DNA of 64,000 nucleotides. Origin: Zoroaster sp. YZ-2022 (taxonomy: Eukaryota > Echinodermata > Asteroidea > Forcipulatida > Zoroasteridae). The stretch lies in NCBI GenBank assembly GCA_029582265.1, contig CM055817.1, positions 62,303,073-62,367,072 on the forward strand, in the 5' to 3' direction. Of the stretch, positions 57,880 through 64,000 are shown piece by piece. The notes below the pieces were generated by a model, which saw nothing but the letters and a program-made list of their open reading frames with translations, was not told where the DNA came from and did not search any database. How positions within the stretch are numbered: the stretch's first letter is position 1; every line of letters starts with the position of its first letter. A program made the position numbers and the translations under genes.

Positions 57880-58238
57880 AACCTGCTCTGTGAAAATGAG
57901 TCACAAGTCACAAATTTGACAAATTGAGATTTCTATGTGGCTGGAAAGAGTACATCAGTTTTAATTTGGTATATGTTAGAGGTGTTTGATGTATTGCATT
58001 ATGGAGATATGCCATTTTTAATATTCAATAATTTGCATTAATTGAATTCTTAGGAAAACAAGCATTCGAAAGGAAAACAAATGATAGCAATCAAATAACC
58101 TACTCACAAAAACCATTAATTTTAATATTTTATTGATTGAAATTGACATAAATTTCAATCAATAAAATATTATTAAAGCCGCATAGAAATCTAAATTTTT
58201 CAAATTTGCGACTTGTGACTCATTTTCACAGAGTTGGT
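57880..58238. mobile_element. MITE with ~52-bp terminal inverted repeats
   Basis: CTCTGTGAAAATGAGTCACA at the left and its complement at the right, extending inward through AAATTTG..AAATTGAGATTTCTATG. A second, internal palindrome (58121-58172) contains TTTTATTGATTGAAATT. It interrupts the second copy of the duplicated block. Confidence 0.82.
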
Positions 58239-58297
58239 CACAAATATATATATATATGACATTACAATGTTTTTTTTCTTGTTTATTTCCCATTTAG

Positions 58298-59917
58298 AAA
58301 CTGAACACTTCTGTCACTGCTTGATGCATCATATTCTACATTTGGAGTGATGACATCTCATCAAGAGTGAGGCAGCATATTCGCATCTCCTGCACCTTCA
58401 ACCTAAAAAAAAAAACCTCCTATCTAAGACCAACTCAGACTGGTTTGAAAGCAATTTCCATATGTCTCTTTCCATTAATACAGATTACAATTAGATTTTG
58501 TGTTGTTTCGAGAGGAAGTCATGCAGTTGGTTCACATGCCCCTCCCCCTGATATAGCCATTATGTTTACCCACTGATTTAGTGTCTGTCTGAAACTTTTC
58601 AAAAGAAATGGCCTGAACATTATAATAATTATCAGATAATTCAGATAATTTGATGTATCTGATGCATGATCCCTGGTTCCGGACATTTTATCTCCGTTTT
58701 CTCTTTTAATTTTTTTATTTTTTACTTTAACCCTAACTCCCTAGGCCCATTTGCTTACACATAACCTGAATCCTCCAAAATCCTTCAGTAGTAAAGCAAG
58801 CACATGACATGTATGCACACGTGTTTCTAATCTGTGATATACATGTACATGGCCAGGGACCCTTCCTGCATGCATGGAGCAATAAACAGTGTCCACTGAC
58901 CCAAGCAATCACTACAACAAACATGGATGTAAATGTGCCATGGAAAGGCAAGTATGCCTAATAACCTCAATCCTCCAACATCCTTCACTTTAGCAAAGAG
59001 CATGTAGCATGTAACCTCAATCCTTCAAAATCCTTCACTTTAGCAAAGAGGATTTTGGAGGATTTAGGAAGGTTAGGGTTAAACAAATTCCTTTTATGTG
59101 TCTTGGGAATCAGTGGTATTTGGTCACAATTATAATCTGATTGCAATTAAAAATTTTCTTTACACACATTGTGTAGCTACAATTTAAAGATTTCAGCTTG
59201 AGGGGTTACAACTCAGTTGTGGGTGTTGTTGTATTGATCTGCTGTTTCTATGGTGATTGTTACATCATTTCAATAGGATGGTGTAAACAATATTTAACCA
59301 TTGAAATATGCATTAAATGATCAGCATGACAATAGCCACCCTGTTGTCTATTATTAGGCTGAAAACGTAATGTACAATTTTCTAAAAAACAAAGTTTGAA
59401 TTAACACAATGAACAACATCTCAACTAAATATTAAAATCTTTGTTCAATAATATTTACACAGGATTATTATTTTAAGATGAAGCTCTGATACTGAGATAA
59501 AGGATTGCAATTTTTGTTTTTCTCTCTGATGTACATGGAGAATGGAGTTAGATATTTAAAAATTACTTGATGGTAGGAAAAATGTTGTCTGAGGTGCTGT
59601 AATTTTTAACAACATTGTAACTTATTGTCAAAATATTATTAGGTGTACTGTGTACATTTGGATGATTTAACATGTTTTAACATAATGCACTTCAGAAAGG
59701 ATGATTGATACTTGTACTAACTTTACACCAAGTAAGCTTTAAATAATTTGATAATTACCAGTGTTGCACACTCCCTTTAAACTTCTGTACACATTATCCA
59801 ATTGAATCTTTATTTTTACATTTTACAATGTTTGAAAATGTCTCAAAGAAAAAATAATAAATGAGTTGACTAGTTGAAAGAGTAAACCCATTGAGTATTC
59901 AATCAATATTATGTATG
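58298..59917. other. Non-coding stretch with alternative exon
   Basis: Begins with the second AAACTGAA exon-like sequence. Further on, CCTCAATCCTCCAA.ATCCTTCA occurs three times between 58,760 and 59,040, followed by an inverted GGATTTTGGAGGATT. No coding recognised. Confidence 0.4.
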
Positions 59918-60090
59918 GGGTGCCATGGTCAAATGGTCTAGGCCGTTGGACTTAATGTTCTCATGGCTGAGACTTTTTTCTCCTTTTTCATTATCATTGT
60001 GTCAGTGTACCTCACAAGTTCTGAACAAAGCACCAGTGGAATCGAACCACCCACAACGGCACTATTGGATCAATGTACAGATACTGCACA
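59918..60090. other. tRNA-like or SINE-like fragment
   Basis: TGGTCAAATGG near 59,929 matches the tRNA A-box pattern on the plus strand, but the only B-box-like sequence (GGTTCGATTCC) is on the minus strand near 60,040. It is not a folded tRNA gene; a rearranged tRNA-derived SINE is possible. Confidence 0.2.
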
Positions 60091-61515
60091 TTACCAAGAG
60101 ACCTGTGTCAACCTGAGGTGCTTTTTATTAGTAACACAGTGGGTAACACATCAACCAAATTTTAAAAATATTCATATGTTCAAAATAACTTAAACCACAT
60201 ACAGCCAAACTGTGTTCTCCAATAAATGTCAGTGTCTCACATGACCTGTTGCTAGCATTGTGGCACTAGGAATACATTTCTGTGCTTAACTGCTTTACTG
60301 CTGCCAACAAATAGACTTCATAACAAAAAACATTTTATTTCACAAAGGAGAAAGAATGCTATTTAGGCCTACATTGTGTTACCACCAATGCCCACTTGCT
60401 CTCTGGGGAGGGGACAGGGTAATATTGTTAAATAGGCAAAACTATGGGTGAATGAATGATTTTTTTTTAAATTCCTTAATTTCCTGTCAATTATTTTATG
60501 TGCTGCAACGCTTACTCAGTTAATTTTTACTGCTTGGTTATCCGAAAACTAGAAAACTTATGCTACCTTTTTTGTGCAATAACCACATACAAACTTTACC
60601 AGATAGTGAATAACATAAATTTAACATCTAATCCTTTTTACTACCTTAATTTCCTACCATTTTTGAATTCTATGTTTTTAAAATTCAGTGCGGTTAACCG
60701 ATTAACCATATTGGCTTTGTGAAGAATCAATCCAAATATGACAAATATCACATTTTCCTTTAAAGGATGATAGAAACAAGATTTTGAGCAATAAATGTAA
60801 GCACACCAGTGAGGTGGTGGCCATTTTGTTGTCTGCTAAAACACATGCTTAACATTAGAAAGAGTTAACTGTTGGTGTTACTTAGGCTAGCATTAACGTT
60901 AAGTTTCGGACGTTGGGTTCAACATTCATGTTCTTTCCTGCCCTTTTTATTGACAATAAAAACGACGGCTCCTTAGACAAAAAAAATATTGTAGCAAAAT
61001 GTTTACGGAAGATTCAAATTCAGTACGTGCAGCTGTCATGACTCTGCACAAATGTATTTTTACTAGGATATTTAGGCTACAAAAAAAATAAAAATAAAAG
61101 AGTACAAGAAAATATGTTTGCCTCGAGCACTAGGGAACATATGCGCATCATGCCAGTATTGCGTCCCTATTTTATGTCCTTAATTAATATTTCTTTTTAC
61201 GTATACAAAATGATCTGGGTAAGATGTTTTGGGTACGAGTTGACCCGATTGGCATTCATTAACACTTTCATGACTTTGTGAATCTCAAGTTAACCGAGTC
61301 AGTTGACGTTAACTTTCCACTCCAGGCTTTCCTTCTTCTGGAATATATCGGAAATCTTTACAATTTAAAACCTTTCCCTGACTTGTTTTGACATGTCCAA
61401 GGGACTCCAAGCACAGCAGCAACATTTTCCCCAACGTTAACGTTAGATTATAGAGAAATTAGCACAGCCTCAGCTCCGACACGTCACACATTAATATTAG
61501 AAACTAACGACAAAA
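60091..61515. other. Non-coding stretch
   Basis: AT-rich; small open frames without recognisable motifs. Nothing else seen. Confidence 0.4.
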
Positions 61516-61518
61516 CAA

Positions 61519-61667
61519 GTTAGTCCGAATACTTCTTCCGTTCACACTATTCACAGTCTCCTATTTTTAGAATAATTATGTAATTTGTCGCTTTGTTCAC
61601 AGCGACAAATTACATAATTATTCCAAAAATAGGAGACTGTTTGTGAACAGAAGAAGCATTCGGACTA
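61519..61667. repeat. Long hairpin (foldback) sequence
   Basis: Left arm TTAGTCCGAATACTTCTTC.. and right arm ..GAAGAAGCATTCGGACTAA are complementary, continuing inward through AGTCTCCTATTTTT and TAATTATGTAATTTGTCGCT, with only a few bases at the centre (near 61,600). Arms are about 70 bp with few mismatches. Confidence 0.85.
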
Positions 61668-61739
61668 ATGCTATAACATGCACATACCTTACAATGTACG
61701 TTAAGTTTCTGCTGTCGCGGGAAAAACTTTTTGAGGACC

Positions 61740-61830
61740 CAAAATGGCGCCCATAGACCACGTGACCAGAAAAACCGGTACTCGCCATGTCGCAACTCTC
61801 TCAATATACGGCTCTGCTCCCCAACACACA
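61740..61830 (-). promoter_or_regulatory. Promoter-like segment with E-box and dispersed motif
   Basis: Contains AAAATGGCGCC, CCACGTGACC (an E-box) and, on the minus strand, the dispersed CAGAGCCGTATATTG motif also found at 56,003. Small AT/GC transitions and a nearby 85-codon minus frame (no recognised motif) suggest a promoter or a repeat end; I cannot tell which. Confidence 0.25.
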
Positions 61831-62515
61831 CACTACAAAAGTATAATAAAGAAAAATAACATTTCATGATGCAACCTTCTTAATTCTGAAAATAATACTT
61901 TCGGCTACCAGCAGTCGTCCGTCTAATGTTAACGCGATTGAAACAAACAATCTTAATAATTGTGTTGTATAACTTGTATTGCAAAGTTTTCCCACTATTA
62001 CTTTGATGCCACATTTAATAATTGTTTGCCTGTGTTCTGAGAACGTTTCATCATCTATAATAGCTCACACTCTTCAAACTAAACTTGTTGAATCGACTAT
62101 ATAAGCGTTCAGCGAGTGACAACACTCACCGAAATTCAACTCGAAGAATGTGTTGAATATACACAAAGCCAATTAGGATTAAGTCTACCTTTATCATTTT
62201 TAATTCAACACTTTTAAAAGTTAAATCCAACTTTATAAAGAGTTGTCACTGACCGAACTCTTAAAAATGTTGATTCAACACTTTTATATAGATTTAAGAG
62301 TGCACGAATTATGTATGGAGGATTTAATTTTGCCACTCACGCCACACATTGTGATGAGCGTTCTTCACACACCAAATCCAACAAACATTTCAAAACGAAC
62401 AATCGTATTATATGACAAACAATTTTAGATACAACATATAGGTTTTAAGTGTAACTTACAGAAAAAAATGACATTTTGAGAGACCCTGAAGCAAACTCAC
62501 CGATTTCCTAAAATA
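61831..62515. other. Non-coding stretch
   Basis: AT-rich with TTCAACACTTTTA repeated near 62,204 and 62,275. No gene recognised. Confidence 0.4.
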
Positions 62516-62529
62516 TAATGGAGACGTCG

Positions 62530-62795
62530 CTGACTAGAGCTGCTGTATCGTCAGATCTGATCGACTAGTGATCACGGGATAAAATGTAGGTCCTTAAATA
62601 GTCCCTGGAACCACTTGCCGGAACTATACTGATAATCCACTCTATATTATAATAATGAATAGTGACGTATAGCGGACTAAAGTTGTTGTGTCGTCCGGCA
62701 AGTATAGAGTAGTGATATCACGGGATAAAATATAGGCCCATTAAATAGTCCCTGGATGGAACCACTTGCCGGAACTACACTGATAATCAATATAT
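62530..62795. repeat. Diverged ~150-bp tandem duplication
   Basis: Two units share ATCACGGGATAAAAT.TAGG, TTAAATAGTCCCTGGA and ACCACTTGCCGGAACTA. The second unit has a 4-base insertion (ATGG). No coding. Confidence 0.8.
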
Positions 62796-63110
62796 ATTTT
62801 CAACATCATAAAGCAATCAACTTTGACATGATTTTGCATGGGTATGCTACTTGGACCCACTCTCTACCGTCCCCTGACCCATGCACCCCACTCCCAATCG
62901 AAGGCCGTACCAAATCATTCCGACAACATACAAAACTGAGCAGATCCAACACCAAGCTCCCTGGACTATTAACCCATGCATGGAATATTTCCAGAGCAAG
63001 AACGATCTGGAGATAGCCGTAAATTGAACGCCTTATTCACCCGTCCAAGACCACTACTGAACCGGATATAAGCGGCAGAGAGACGAAGCACAACGTCTCA
63101 CAGACCGACT

Positions 63111-63157
63111 GATCTTTTTCAAGACCAACACAAATTCCACCGGTCTTTTTCAGGACC
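63111..63157 (+). promoter_or_regulatory. Two histone-3'-end-like stem-loops
   Basis: 63142-63157 reads GGTCTTTTTCAGGACC: a 6-bp stem (one T-G pair) and the 4-base TTTC loop of replication-dependent histone mRNA ends, with CCACC-like 5' and ACAACTTC 3' flanks and an AAAGGAG purine stretch 12 bases on. 63111-63126 (GATCTTTTTCAAGACC) is a second copy with one mismatch. No histone coding sequence precedes them in this window. Confidence 0.45.
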
Positions 63158-63263
63158 ACAACTTCATAAAGGAGTGGTCACATGCTACTGTCAAACCTAC
63201 CATCTAATAAATAATACAATACAAATATAAGTATATTATTTAAAACCAAGTTAATAACTGACA

Positions 63264-63870
63264 ATGGCAAAACGGAAACTAACGAAAAGAGCAAAACATT
63301 CACAATCGAAACAGAAAACAAAACGGTTTTCACATGAACGCTTTACTAAAACCAAACTAAATAACACTAGTCTAATAAATACCCCAATTGCAGAACAAAT
63401 TGAACAGTTTATTACAAACCTATCATGGGCGGATCCAGAACATTTTTAGGGGGGCTGAGAATCAAAAACAATTATTTTTCAGTACAGTACTAAGTAGTTC
63501 ACCTCCTTATGTTTATCCCGCACACTGTGGGAATGGGAGTGCGTTCTCCCCTCCCCTCCCCTCTCTCTCTTTTTCAATTTTTTTTATATATTTTATTAAA
63601 ACGATTTTAGGAGGGGCTACAGCCCCCCTTAGCCCCCCCCCCCTGGATCCGCCAATGCCTATCTAGAGCAAAACTGTCTCAAATTGAAAAAATGATCTCG
63701 GAAAAGAAATCTCATTCCAACCACCTTATACTAGACCAACCCGTTCTTCCAACCACCTTATACTAGACCAACCCGTTCAACCCTTTCGAGTGACATCAAC
63801 ATTTGATAATTACACACCTATCATGCATAACAAGCCATCCAAAACTCATCCGTCCATCCCATAACACATG
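63264..63870 (+). pseudogene. Basic ORF interrupted by a MITE
   Basis: An ATG at 63264 opens a frame with a very basic start (MAKRKLTKRAKHSQSKQKTK). It is interrupted after about 53 codons by the MITE at 63425-63657. Beyond the element, removing one target-site copy, the same frame stays open (SQIEKMISEKKSHSNHLILD) until a stop near 63,771 produced by a 32-base tandem duplication (63716-63779). After the second duplicate unit another stretch of the original sense continues (TSTFDNYTPIMHNKPSK) to about 63,860. I do not recognise the family; a basic N terminus with a short coiled segment would fit a transposon-encoded or nuclear protein. Confidence 0.45.
63425..63657. mobile_element. 233-bp MITE with CCTATC target-site duplication
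   Basis: Terminal inverted repeats ATGGGCGGATCCAG and CTGGATCCGCCAATG; CCTATC lies immediately outside both ends (63419-63424 and 63658-63663). The interior is rich in C, T and G runs (GGGGGGCTGAG near one end, CAGCCCCCCTTAGCCCCC near the other). Confidence 0.88.
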
Positions 63871-64000
63871 AGTCCAACACTCAAAAACTGCTTGGAAGCC
63901 TCAAAATATGAACCATGAGATTTCAAAACATATAATCCGTCCATTAATCACACAGATGTGAAAAAAGCAGTAAACATAATAGCAAAATCACATTATTCAA
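63871..64000. other. Window end, no feature
   Basis: AT-rich sequence without recognisable gene; may continue the interrupted ORF locus. Confidence 0.3.

Noticed and set aside
59918..60090. Possible tRNA gene
   Set aside because: A-box and B-box are on opposite strands and no cloverleaf can be drawn.

Overview
This is a eukaryotic window, almost certainly from a marine invertebrate and most likely a deuterostome such as an echinoderm, hemichordate or cephalochordate. Coding exons are separated by introns with GT..AG ends, coding density is low, and satellites, foldback elements and MITE-like insertions are abundant. There is a death-domain/NACHT/LRR receptor of the type expanded in those phyla, plus decayed Polinton/Maverick genes. 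The species assignment is inference only.

Layout. 1-11.2 kb: a decayed Polinton (Maverick) with all recognisable genes on the minus strand: adenain-like protease, double-jelly-roll major capsid protein, a pX-like small protein, a minor capsid (F54H12.2-like) gene split by about 1.5 kb of AT-rich DNA, a DDE integrase with chromodomain, and three less clear small genes. The same ~48-bp minisatellite lies at both ends in inverted orientation. No DNA polymerase B or packaging ATPase was recognised. 11.4-13.0 kb: compound TA-rich satellite, followed by a second Polinton protease remnant on the plus strand. 14.9-15.9 kb: C-rich tandem repeat. 16-21 kb: mostly non-coding with dispersed repeats and a hAT-like MITE.

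21.5-27.6 kb: minus-strand gene fragments, including a phase-consistent four-exon model with a BRCT domain and an HMG box; downstream is a higher-order array of 84-bp and 60-bp repeats, then exon-like pieces including a Tudor/MBT-like barrel. 28-33 kb: non-coding with MITEs.

33.4-42.5 kb: the best gene in the window. I reconstruct six minus-strand exons, every internal junction in phase 1, giving 3015 coding bases (1004 residues): short N-terminal linker exons, death domain, a 28-residue exon with a Gly-rich RHIM-like motif, then NACHT plus LRRs in one large exon. A frameshifted duplicate of the NACHT exon start lies in an intron, and the LRR region carries a very recent 168-bp duplication. 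These features fit a fast-evolving innate immune receptor.

44.6-53.5 kb: two related copies of one segment flank a 500-N assembly gap. They differ by a 3.5-kb presence/absence block, a 21-bp VNTR and two clean mobile insertions; uncollapsed haplotypes are the simplest explanation. 53.5-64 kb: sparse, with possible spliced non-coding transcripts, hAT-like and other MITEs, a foldback element, two histone-3'-end-like stem-loops, and an ORF interrupted by a 233-bp MITE with a clean target-site duplication.
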